A DNA stretch of 21,044 bases from Irineochytrium annulatum (lineage: Eukaryota > Chytridiomycota > Chytridiomycetes > Chytridiales > Chytridiaceae): NCBI GenBank assembly GCA_027600665.1, contig JADGJL010000442.1, forward strand, positions 1-21,044, written 5' to 3'. Within the stretch, counting starts at the first letter, position 1. Each line of letters starts with the position of its first letter. The notes under the pieces were generated by a model that was not told the DNA's origin, made no database searches, and saw only the letters and a program-made list of their open reading frames with translations. Positions 9,736 to 19,841 of this stretch are shown here, one piece after another. The position numbers and the translations under genes are program-made.

Positions 9736-12700
9736 ATGAACGGGGCAAACAAGGAGAACGGCATGCACAAGACCCCAGCCGTGAAGAAGACTTCGTCGGG
9801 CAGCGGCTCCAACAGCGGCTCAGGACAGAGGCCCATCACCTCCTTCTTTAACAGGACTCCCGCAGCCACAATCCCTCGAGAATCGACTGTCCCGACTCTC
9901 ACCTCCTCGGGGGTCAAGTCAGCGCTTGCGGGAGTGACGGCCTTGGATTTTGATAATGTGGTCAACGCCAAGAGCAAGCGCAGCCTGGTAGCGGTCCAGT
10001 TCGAGGAAGATCTGGACGAGGAAATCCGTGCGCATTTCGTTTCTTTCTCACGCTGTTCGGATCGTAGCTAACGTTTTGTGTTCAGCTGCATCGCGGTCGA
10101 AGAAGTCCCGTACAATTCGTGAAGACAGCGACGACGAGCGCGACGCTGACTTCGCGCCTCCTTCCGCAGAACAGGATGATGACGACGACGCGGCCCCGGT
10201 AAACGCGGTCGACGATGACGAAGAGGAAGCCGAGGCTGTCGGATCTGACGACGATGACGACGCCGGCGGGTCCTCGAAGAAGCGCAAGCGTAAAGATGAG
10301 CTTAAGACGCCGTCGACGAAGAGGCGGCTAGATGTGTTCCGCGCCGGGGCGGATGGCAGTTCGTCCCCGAGTGTGTTTGGGACGACGCCGACGGGGGCGT
10401 CGAAGTTGTCGAACAGGCAGTCGCTGGGGTCGTTTGCGGCGCCATCGACGGAGAAGAAGAAGGTGCCTTTTATTTGATGTTTACTTGCCATACTTGCCAT
10501 TTAAAAAGCCAACTAGGAGCGAGCGGAAAAGTTTAAGGAGAACAATAAGGAGCGGTACGCTTTTCTGCTGGACGAGCGTGACGAGCAGAAGCGCAGGCCA
10601 GGTCTGCGTTACGCTTCTGTAAATATCGACTTAATTTATTTTTAAAGGCGATGAGGGATACGACCCGAGGACGCTGTTCATCCCGCCGTCGGCCTGGGAC
10701 AAATTTACTCAGTTTGAAAAGCAGTTCTGGGAGGTTAAGTCCAAGCACTGGGATACAGTTGTCTTCTTTAAAAAGGGGAAGTTTTATGGTGAGGGACCTT
10801 TGTGTTTTGTTCCTCCGTTTTTTTTTATGGATAGTGATTGTCGTCGTCAACAGAACTATACGAAAAGGATGCAGACATCGCTCACCAAGAGTTTGATTGG
10901 AAGGTGTCCGATCGCGTGAACATGAAGATGTGCGGCGCTCCCGAGAACAGCTTTCAGAACTGGGTAAATCGTCGTTAGATCGATATTGCTATGTGCGACC
11001 CGCTGATCACTTTGTTAACCCCCTTCGCCAGGCTGCGCAATTCGTCGCCAAGGGATACAAGGTTGCGAGGGTCGACCAGGTTGAGACGCTTATCGGAAAG
11101 GAGATGCGCGAGAAGACGGATAAGAAGAAAAAGGTTTGTTCGCGGCCGTTGTCGCCTTGTTGTTTGATTCTAAATTGTTTCGTTTGTAGGGGGAATCGTC
11201 GATTATCAGGAGGGAGTTGACGACGGTCTTGACTGCGGGCACTTTGGTCGACTCGAGCCTTATTTGCAACGACATGGGCACGTACTGCATGAGCATCAAG
11301 GTGGCTTCCTTTTTCTCACCCGTTGATTTAACCTTAATAATCTTATGGTTGCATTTCAGGAGGAAGTTGGCTCCGCCGAACTCCCGCCTTCCTTCGGGAT
11401 CTGCTTCGTCGACACTGCCACGGCCGAGTTCAAAATATCTGCCTTCCTCGACGACGTCGACCGCTCCAAATTCGAGACCTTGCTCCTGCAGCTGAAACCT
11501 CGTGAGCTCGTCCTTGAAAAGGGCAAGATCTCCCCGCAGACGATGCGCGTCATCAAGAACAGCTGCCTCGCGCAGTTTAATTTTCTTGAACCGGAGAGCG
11601 AGTTTTGGAATTACGAGACAACTATCAGCGAAATGCAACAGGGGGATTACTTTCCGGTCGAAAATGGGAAAAGTAATCATCACGTCATTATTGTTTGCTA
11701 AAACCGGTGACAGTCGTGATGCCGTATGAGCTTGAAAATCTGATCTCGGAGACGTTGGGCATTTCGGCGTGCGGCGCGTTAATGTCTTACTTGAAAACGG
11801 TTGATCTTGATTTTTTTTGGCGTGTTGCTCACCATATATCTGTTCAGTTGAAGCTCGACAAGGAGCTTGTATCCGTCGGTAACTTTAAGTATTACGACCC
11901 GATTTGTCAGTCGGGGACGTTGGTCCTCGACGGAAAAACGCTTGTGAATCTAGAGATTTTCCAAAACACGGTGGATGGGTCTGAGAGCGGGAGTTTGTTT
12001 AAACTGCTAAACCATTGCATGACGCCTAACGGCAAGCGTATGTTCAAGAGGTATAAAGTTATTAAACAGTGCTGTTTCTTATAACGCCCAGCTGGATGTG
12101 CCACCCTTTGCGAGACGTTGACCTTATTAACGCCCGCCTTGACGCTATTGATGATTTTTCCGAGCACGCAGATTTTCGCGGTTGGAGAAAGTTTGGCATA
12201 GTGAATACTGATTCTTTTACAGAGGAGCTTTGCGGCCACTTCAGCAAAATGCCCGACTTGGAGCGGATCATTTCGCGGATACACGCGGGGACTTGCAAGG
12301 TGAAGGACTTCATTGCGGCATTAAAAGCCTTTTCCGACATTTTGGTACTGCCCTTGTAGGTTACCTCTATTTCTCACGATTTATTTCTAGGCCTTCGGAG
12401 CCGAAATGAAGAAGCTCGTCCCAGAGTTCAAATCCGCTCGTCTGACAGCCATCGCCGAGGAAGGCTTCCCGGAAGAACTTCAGGAGCAGCTGCAGTACTT
12501 CAACAACGCGTTCGATCACAGCGAGTCCAAGGGTACATTCTCGTTCCTACCCCGAAATCTAAAACGTTGTGCAAATTAAGACGACCTCGTCATGAACGAT
12601 GGCTACGATGCCGAGTACGACGAGGCCAATCTCGCCCTCCGGGCCGTCGAGGATGAGCTGGAGCGGTACCGCAAGGATCAGTCGAAGCAGATTGGCAAGA

Positions 12701-14186
12701 AGCTTGTATACAAGGACATGGGCAAGGACCTCTTCCAGCTTGAGTGTGCGGCCGGCGTCACCGTGCCGAAAAGCTGGAAGCAGCAGAGCAAGACGAAGCA
12801 GGTGACGCGGTGGTACACCACGCAACTGGAGGAGATCATCAGGAGGTTCCTAGAGGCGAGGGAGATTAAGGGGCAGGCGTGGAGGACCGTTAGGGGACGG
12901 GTGTATGCGAGGTTTGATAAATGCTACTCGGGGTGGTTGAGGGCCGCGAAGAGCGTAGCGGAGTTGGATTGCTTGTTGAATTTATATACCATTCGCGGGG
13001 CTTTGGGGTCGCCGGTGTGTAGGCCGATGTTTAAGAAAGAGGGGAAGAGCTTTCTGGAGGTGGAGGAGCTGAGGCACCCGTGTATTGTGCCGGACCCGGG
13101 GAGGGACTTCATCCCAAATGATACGTCATTGGGCGGGGACGGGAACTACATGATTCTGCTTACGGGTCCTAATATGGTTTGTTTTCGAAATCGGTCCAAA
13201 CGCTTACTTTGAAAAACCTAGGGTGGGAAGTCGACGCTTTTGCGGCAGGTACCTCCCATAATATTTTATAGTTTCTCTTACCTCCTCAGCTTTGCATCGC
13301 TGTGATCATGGCGCAAATGGGCTGTTACGTCCCGGCCAGCTCGTGCCGAATGACGACCTTCGACCGCATTTTCACCCGGCTCGGCGCCAACGACAACATT
13401 CTAAAAGGCGAATCGACTTTTATGGTAAAAATCTTTAAAAAATGCCCAAACTCACCCTTCCAAGGTTGAGCTTTCGGAAACCTCCCGCATCCTTCGCGAG
13501 GCAACCAGTCGCTCCCTTGTTGTTTTGGACGAGCTTGGCCGCGGCACCTCCACGTTCGATGGATACGCTATCGCCTTTGCGGTCCTGCACCACTTAGTTA
13601 CACGCAGCCGATGCCTGGGCCTTTTCAGCACGCACTACGGCATGCTAACACGCGAGTTCGAGGATAATTCGGTGAGAAAGCTTCGTGATTTCGATTCATT
13701 TTCTATTAGTCTGACCGGCCCCAGCTCGTATCGCTTAACTTTATGAACTTTGTCTCGAATGAGGAGAGGTTTGCATTTCGATAAGCGAATTAGAATTTAA
13801 GGGTATCTTAGACGAGAGGTTACGTTCCTGTACAAGCTAACGAAGGGCGTTTGTCCCTTCAGCTTCGGCATGAACGTTGCAAGCATGGCGGGCGTGCCGC
13901 ACGAGGTTAAAGATTCGACACTCTGCATGAGCTCATAACTTCGTAGATTGTTGACCGAGCCGATGAGATTGCGGCCAAGTTCGAGGTCGACATGAAGTTG
14001 AACCAGGTCCGCGATTGCAGGTGCGTTTATTCGCGTCAAGGAGCGCTCATTGAAACCTGTCGTAGCGAGACGAAGCTCAAAATGTCGAGACACGCCGATT
14101 TCGCTTGGCTTTACGGCAAATCGCGCAAGAACATTGGTGTATTCAGGGCAACCTTAGAATCGATGCAAAACATACGCTCTGTGTGA
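9736..14186 (+). CDS. MSH6: DNA mismatch repair protein Msh6
   Basis: Msh6 pairs with Msh2 as MutS-alpha and recognises base mismatches and small loops in nuclear DNA. Twenty-one exons: 9736-10027, 10086-10462, 10517-10601, 10648-10788, 10854-10963, 11032-11133, 11190-11300, 11360-11672, 11714-11799, 11848-12050, 12092-12180, 12223-12344, 12391-12532, 12581-13176, 13222-13248, 13290-13424, 13465-13671, 13725-13768, 13812-13905, 13947-14020, 14066-14186; 1156 residues. The N-terminus has a PCNA-binding box, QRPITSFF (about 31-38), then an acidic and Lys/Arg-rich nuclear-type linker. The mismatch-reading motif [13 protein letters not shown] has its FYE triad. Lever, clamp and connector domains follow, for example [14 protein letters not shown]. 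The ATPase has Walker A GPNMGGKST, GESTFM, Walker [16 protein letters not shown] and LFSTHY. The tail is [20 protein letters not shown]. No PWWP domain is present, as in fungal Msh6. Introns 12181-12222 and 13249-13289 are the least certain. Confidence 0.96.
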
Positions 14187-14355
14187 AGTTTTGCCGTCAA
14201 TATTGTACCTCCCATATTTATTCTCGTACTGTATCTATATCTATATCCAGTTCTTATTTGTGAATATATTCTCGCCCCCATGCCTTCTTCTTCGGTAGTA
14301 CCTGTCATTGGCCTTGTCTTTCCGCTGGATCGCACATCCCCGTCCGGAAACAGAC

Positions 14356-14673
14356 ATGCCCGCCCATCGCCTCACCTCCGTCCTCCTCGTCGCTTTCCTC
14401 AGCCTCGCAACGGGATGTCGCGCGGAGGAGAATGGCTTCGACACGTACCACTCCATCATTAAGTGGATTCTCATTAGCTTGGGGCTGTTGCTGGGGTTGA
14501 TTGGCATCATCGTTGGGGTTGTGGCCTGGTGAGTTGGAGTCTCCGTCTTCGTGCCAGCAGCTTCGTTACTGATGAGTTTTCGCAGCACACGGCGAGTGAA
14601 GGAGAAGGCCGAAGAGCCGGCGGTCGACCCCGAGAACCCTGCGGAGAATCGGGAGATGGACGATTTGAAATAG
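14356..14673 (+). CDS. Small single-pass membrane protein
   Basis: Two exons, 14356-14528 and 14586-14673, joined across a 57-nt intron (GTGAGT donor, TTCGCAG acceptor) give 86 residues. The N-terminus looks like a signal peptide (LTSVLLVAFLSLATGCRA), followed by a short luminal segment. One strong transmembrane helix follows (IIKWILISLGLLLGLIGIIV), then a charged Glu/Pro-rich tail of about 28 residues ending EMDDLK. By the positive-inside rule the tail (TRRVKEK next to the helix) is cytosolic, a type I topology. I do not recognise the family. An upstream ATG at 14280 opens another frame that overlaps this start and could be an upstream ORF. It lies 169 bp after MSH6 on the same strand. Confidence 0.7.
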
Positions 14674-14955
14674 GGAATACGCGGAGAACGTGGCGGTTGA
14701 TCATTATCATTATTGGAGCGGAAGGGATTCGCTGTCCGCTTCGTTCATTCTTACGCATCTGGTTGTCGTATATGCACTTCTTCAGTAAACGTTTGCACTG
14801 TAATAATTCCTTCCCTTTGGCGAAAATCTGGGCCTACCAATTACTATTTCCAGTTCAGTTTGGAGTCAGTAACGCTGATATTGAAGAAAACAATGACTTG
14901 GACGTTCACTGGGCGTCAAAGGTCGTCGTTTGTCATTCACCCACAAGCCATTCCG

Positions 14956-16381
14956 ATGGCCGTCTGCAGTGTCTGCCAAGTACCGACAACGCGGAAGTGC
15001 CCGACGTGCCGGGACAAACTCGGCGTCGATTGTGAGAGGACGATCAGCGCTGACTTGTTACTAAACGAGCCATACAGCGTTCTTCTGCGAGTCATGCTTC
15101 AAGGCGAATTGGGCGACCCACAAGATTCGGCATCAAGGCAAGTGTAAGTCATAGCCGTGGTGTGGTATTAATGTACGCTTGTATTTAGAGAGCTACAACC
15201 CATTCCCCACCTACAAGTTCACCGGCAAGTTGCGACCCGTTTACCCCTTGTCGGCCAAGCGAGCGGTCCCGGCTCATATTCGTAAGCCGGAATATGCGGA
15301 TTCGGGTATGTTATTGCCATTTTCACTGAACTGAACCTTCTTTTGCCGAGTCTAATGAATGCTTCCATAGGAGTTGCTACAAATGAGCAGCGGTCTCGGA
15401 GAACCACCCAAATCGAGGTTTTGAACGCGGACGAAATTGAGAAGATGCGGGAGATTTGCAAGGTGGCTAGAAAAAGATGAAGTGGGTGTGGGGAATGCTG
15501 ACGTTTTCGTCAGATAGGTCGTGAGGCTTTGGAGGCAGGCGCAAAGGCGGTGAAGGTCGGCGCGACAACGGATGAAATCGATCGCGTTGTTCACGAAGCA
15601 TGCATTGGTGAGGCGTCGGTGTTTACGCTTTGTAGCACTGAGCTATTTAGAGCGTGATTGCTACCCGTCACCGCTGAACTACTACAACTTCCCCAAATCA
15701 TGCTGCACATCCGTCAATGAGGTCATTTGCCATGGTGGGTGCTATCCGAACTTCGAAAGGTTCTTGAATTTCACGTTGTAATGTGCCAGGCATCCCTGAC
15801 CGCTACGAGCTCCAAGATGGCGACATCGTCAACATTGACGTTTCCTGCTTCAGCAAGGACGGTTACCACTCCGACCTAAACTCGACCTACCTCGTTGGCA
15901 ACGTGGACGCCGCTGGCGTCCGCCTCGTTGAGACGACGAGGCTGTGCCTCGACAAGGCTATCGAGATGGTGAAACCCGGCGTTCTTTACAGGGACGTTGG
16001 CAACCTCATTCAGAAGACCGCAGACGCTGCGGGCTTCTCGGTCGTGCGGTCGTTCGTGGGACATGGGATCGGGAAGCACTTCCACGGCGCCCCGGATGTG
16101 CCACATTATGCAAAGAACAAGGCCGTCGGAGTGATGAAGCCGGGGCACACAGTGAGATATCTGCCCTTTTTAGGGGCTAAAGCGTCTTTATCTAACCTAC
16201 TTGCGATTAGTTTACCATCGAACCCATGATTTGCGAAGGCCACTGGCGGGATCAGCAGTGGCCCGACCGCTGGACAGCGGTCACGGAGGATGGGAAACGG
16301 TCGGCTCAATTTGAGGAGACCCTGCTTGTGACGGAGACGGGTGTGGAAATCTTGACGGGCATCGATGTTTTGAGTAAATAG
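14956..16381 (+). CDS. MAP1: Methionine aminopeptidase 1
   Basis: MetAP1 removes the initiator methionine from nascent proteins at the ribosome. Eight exons: 14956-15031, 15078-15141, 15193-15305, 15371-15462, 15514-15607, 15651-15734, 15790-16151, 16211-16381; 351 residues. An N-terminal zinc-finger pair (CSVCQ..KCPTC, then FFCESCF...HKIRH) marks the eukaryotic type 1 enzyme. The linker has [20 protein letters not shown]. The pita-bread domain shows all five metal ligands: D191 in NIDVS, D203 in SDLNS, H in [10 protein letters not shown] in TIEPM and E in QFEETLLV. One residue more than usual separates the two aspartates. The intron at 15142-15192 is uncertain: the better GTAAGT donor at 15144 gives a stop, so I used GTGTAA. 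The frame stays open upstream, with an in-frame ATG at 14893 that would add 21 residues. Confidence 0.94.
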
Positions 16382-16941
16382 TTCATTGAGAGGGGGCTAA
16401 CGTGGCGGATCTCGTGTCGATGAAGGATAGTAAAGAAGACTGCCGAAAACTGATTATTTTTGACGATTGTATTTGAGTGCAAATTGGATTGCAGGTTTCT
16501 TGACTGTCCACACTGGGATGTGCAAAACACACGAAATGCAGGAGCTCGGAGCCCTAGAGTGTTGACTATCATAAACTGAAGATAGGCTGGATGGCTCCGT
16601 ATCAAAAGATTTAAGAAAGTTAAATACTCGACGCGTTTCACAATTGGCCTGCCTCCGCCTCGGCGTCGCCGAACACCAGGTACTCTAGTCCACCCGCTCA
16701 TAAAACATAATCTTCGGCCGCTTGAACCTCGAGTTTGATGACTTTAACTTGGAGGTGTGCACGAGATGAAGAAAATTTATTCTGCAGAACAACGGAACAG
16801 CACAGGATGGCTAATAAGATGACCAATGAAACGATAGTCCTTTAAACTGGAAGCTTAATTAAAGCGGGAAAGTTTGTGGGGAAGAAGGTTGCAACCTTCC
16901 ACTCTCTGGCCGCGTCAAAGTATGTCGAGATAAAGACGCCA
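16382..16941. promoter_or_regulatory. 560-bp spacer before the WD40 gene
   Basis: No gene was recognised here. CCAAT is found at about 16822 and its inverse ATTGG at about 16643. A perfect 16-bp palindrome lies at 16884-16899, about 42 bp before the next start codon. A minus-strand open frame (16306-16701) runs into the MAP1 3' end and has no features, so I do not count it. Confidence 0.5.
16884..16899. repeat. 16-bp perfect palindrome upstream of the WD40 gene
   Basis: gaaggttgcaaccttc equals its own reverse complement. It sits in the putative promoter or 5' UTR. It could be a dimeric transcription-factor site, but about 0.3 such palindromes are expected by chance in a window this size. Confidence 0.5.
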
Positions 16942-18690
16942 ATGCTCAACTGTAAGCCACCCACACCACCGATGCGAGGGAGAGTTGACGCCCCTCCTAG
17001 CAGATGACAGCGACGCCGATGATGCGGAGGAGCAGGAAGTGACGCATGAGATGGTTGAGCGGGGTGCCGGTGAGGATGTTTTACTCAAAGTGCCGGGAGA
17101 AGTGGCGCTGATCGGCCTTTCGCGGACTAGTGGACCTGCAGGGCATTAACTGGGCACGCTGCCCGACCACGCGTGAGGTGTTCCGGAATTCTCGGATCAC
17201 GAACTATCAGAACTACACGAACCTGAATCAACCGAACGATGGGATCATGACTGTTAGTATGTTTGTTGGCTTCGTCGTCGAGATTTGTGTGGTGGACTGA
17301 CGTGACGTAATGTGATGGCTTTTAGGAGCTGATGAGGCCGCGGACGGACGGGAATTACTATCGCTTCAACTATACGAGCCTCAGGCACAAGTGCACGCTC
17401 GTCCATTTCCAGCTGAGGAACCTCGTCTGGGCCACGAGTAAAAACGACGTTTACTACAGCTGTAAGTCGTTAAATTTGCTTTTCGTCCACTTGGTGTCCC
17501 TCCGCTCTATCGAGTCGTGAACTCTCCCTCATCACAGATCGCTCGTACGTGAACCGTTGGTGCCCCGTAACACGCAAACCCTACCCAGCCGTCAACGTCG
17601 GTCCCAACGTTAAGATCTCGACGCTCTCCGCGAAAGGCCGTTTGCTCTTCGTGGGCGGGTACAGCGGCGAGTACTTCTTTCGGCGGCTCGAGGCCGGGGC
17701 GCCGGTCGCGTCGGGGAAGCTGACGGCGGATCCGAATGGGATCACAAACCACGCGGAGATTAATGAGAGTCGGGGTGGAGGTGAGAGTCGAGGGGTTGGT
17801 AAGAGGGTTAATTTAGTATGACAGCGTCGATTGCTATTGTTTCTAGCAACGATTGCAAGACGAGGGTGATGGATCTTGTGAGGCTGCAGGTCACCTCCGA
17901 GTTTGAGCTTCCCTGGCCCGTCAACGTAACCCCTCCTTTTTTTATTTTTTTATTTTTTTCCTGTAAGCTTATCTGTGACAGTGCTCATCGTTGAGCCCCG
18001 ACAAACGGCTAATTTGCATTGTCGGCGACGAGCGGGATACAAAGATTGTCAATTCGGATACAGGTCAATGTACGTGTAGCTTTCTCCATGCTGTCGTGAC
18101 TTTATTCTGACATTCGCGGCATTGTGAAGTAAGTTTAGAATTGAGGGGCCATCTCGACTTCTCCTTTGCATGCGCCTGGTCACCGTGCGGGAAGTACATT
18201 GCTACCGGCAATCAAGGTGCGCCTTAAAACATGTTGTGAAGTTCTTAGGTTGGGGCAATGACAAACTCCATCTTCTCTTCCGACCAGACATGTCCACCCG
18301 CATATACGACATGCGGAACACCTCCAAAACCATCGCTGTTCTTCCCGGAGTGATGGGTGCAATCCGCTCCTTGCGGTTCTCGGACGATGGGCGGTACCTC
18401 GCCGCTGCCGAGCCCGCGGATTTCGTCCACGTCTATGACTTTCGGGACCCGGGGTATCGGAGCCAGGTGGTGGACTTCTTTGGGGAGATCTCGGGAGTCT
18501 CGTTCACACCGGAGGATGCGGAGGCGCTGTATATCGGCAACTCTGGTATGGTGTTGCGTTTGGAATGGGCCGTTTCTTTTGATTTGCTTACTGATGGGTT
18601 ATTTCTTCAGATGAGCAATACGGATCGATTTTAGAGTTTATTCGGGAACGGCGAAGCAGACTCACGCCGACGAGCGACATATTCATTTGA
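16942..18690 (+). CDS. WD40-repeat protein, like S. pombe C2A9.03
   Basis: Ten exons: 16942-16951, 17001-17069, 17131-17252, 17326-17461, 17538-17780, 17825-17925, 17982-18069, 18130-18216, 18288-18545, 18611-18690; 397 residues. The first exon codes only three residues plus one base, so the start is the weakest point; an acidic leader (DSDADDAEEQE) follows. A conserved block reads RNSRITNYQNYTNLNQPNDG, then HFQLRNLVWATSKNDVYYSY. WD40-type blades follow, such as LRGHLDFSFACAWSPCGKYI, STRIYDMRN, IRSLRFSDDGRYLAAAEPAD and ISGVSFTPEDAEALYIGNSD. I recall this arrangement from a conserved fungal family of uncharacterised WD-repeat proteins (S. pombe C2A9.03). A beta-propeller scaffold is expected; the partner and process are unknown. 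The acceptor at 18129 (GTGAAG) is needed because the later TTTAG would create a stop. Confidence 0.87.
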
Positions 18691-18973
18691 TTGCGTGAGC
18701 CGGGCGACATTGATGTTGAATGGGGGGGATGTTGGGTTGCCTGGTGCTTTTTTTTTTGTAAAAGCTATTTCAGTTCGGTTCGATATTGTGTATTTTTTCT
18801 CCTTTATCTGCTTAATGCATTGCATATCACTCTACATATCCAGTAACAACGCATAAATACATAATGAGAATACTAATCATCTAAACCGCTCGTCAACTCC
18901 AGTGACCCAATCACTCACCCTTAACAATCCTTACATCTCCCACCATGTCCCTCCCTTCTAACCCTTTCCAAAA

Positions 18974-19639
18974 TTACTCCCCCTTCGCCCTCTTCGCCAA
19001 CAGTCTCGCCCCAGCGTTCCTGTAATTCGCCTCTGCGGCCTTTACGCCTTTCTCCACAGCTATCTTGTACTGTTCTAGCGCCTCCTCAAGCTTCCCACTC
19101 GCGTCCAGCACGCAACCGTAGTTGAATCTTGTCTCCCCGTCATCAGGTTCCAGCAACAACGCGTTCTGGTAACTCTGGATGGCCTGCTCGTACCGCTTCT
19201 TCAGCGCATGCACGTTCGCGAGGTTCACATGCGCGTCCGAGCGGGAGGAGTCAAGGGCGATCGAGCGCTCGAAGCTGGCGACGGATTCGTCGGGTCGGCC
19301 TTTAGTGAGCCCGCGAGTGAGAGGAAGCGTTTCAACGCAAGAGGGACATGAGAAGTTCTTACCCAGCGACAGCAAGCAATTGCCGTGGTTGTACCAAGCA
19401 TCAGCAGTCGGGTGCTCCTTCAACCCCACGCGGTATCGCTCCTCGGCGCCTGCGATGTCGCCCTTATTCCAGAGGTCGAAGGCAAGATCGAAGTTCTTTT
19501 GGCCGGATGCGATGTTCGCGTACCACCGGACGGGAGTTGGCCGTGCCCGAAGGGGCAGTGGGGCTCGTGGCAGGATCATAAAGGGCCGGGGGAGCCCATG
19601 CGTGAGGCAGCGCGTCAGGGAGACGCGGATGTTTTGCAT
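18974..19639 (-). CDS. TPR-repeat protein with mitochondrial-type leader
   Basis: Two exons, 19639-19363 and 19299-18974, give 200 residues. The 63-nt intron (GTAAGA...AAAG) contains no stop and is a multiple of three, so reading through it adds 21 residues. I remove it because that restores a clean TPR hairpin, CLLSLGRPDESVASFERSIA. Residues 1-45 are rich in Arg and lack acidic residues, as in mitochondrial presequences. About four TPRs follow: FDLWNKGDIAGAEERYRVGL, AWYNHGNCLLSLGR..., AHVNLANVHALKKRYEQAIQ, and FNYGCVLDASGKLEEALEQY. TPRs bind peptides or partner proteins; no specific function can be named. It is divergent from GLO1 with a 202-bp spacer, and convergent with the WD40 gene (283 bp between stops). 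Confidence 0.85.
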   Translation of the reverse strand: MQNIRVSLTRCLTHGLPRPFMILPRAPLPLRARPTPVRWYANIASGQKNFDLAFDLWNKGDIAGAEERYRVGLKEHPTADAWYNHGNCLLSLGKNFSCPSCVETLPLTRGLTKGRPDESVASFERSIALDSSRSDAHVNLANVHALKKRYEQAIQSYQNALLLEPDDGETRFNYGCVLDASGKLEEALEQYKIAVEKGVKAAEANYRNAGARLLAKRAKGE

Positions 19640-19841
19640 GATGCCTTCGCCCTTTTGACAGTGAGAATTTCAAGAAAAACGCAAGTCCAGAAAGTAAACT
19701 CAAAGTTAAGGTGAAATAAGTCGAAAGTCTTGCGAACGCGATGTCGAAGTAAAGACTTTCGGCTTCCTTTCTCAGCTGTCACATTCGACTGCTGTCGCTG
19801 CTGTTGTTACATTACAAATAGAAGTGGCTTGAATTACCTTG

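Noticed and set aside
10048..10500. Ser-rich minus-strand open frame
   Set aside because: Mirror image of the Asp/Glu-rich linker of MSH6; low-complexity artefact.
14280..14462. 60-residue open frame starting upstream of the small membrane protein
   Set aside because: It overlaps the membrane-protein start in another frame and is Arg/Pro-rich without features; at most a regulatory upstream ORF.
16640..16700. Possible tRNA-like stem region
   Set aside because: A GTTCGG-like T-loop is visible on the minus strand, but no acceptor stem, anticodon arm or standard T-arm sequence could be built.
16306..16701. 131-residue minus-strand open frame after MAP1
   Set aside because: Overlaps the MAP1 3' end and lacks codon bias, domains or a promoter signal.
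16736..16830. Possible second C/D snoRNA (TGATGA word at 16737)
   Set aside because: No CTGA box D at a proper distance and no terminal stem.
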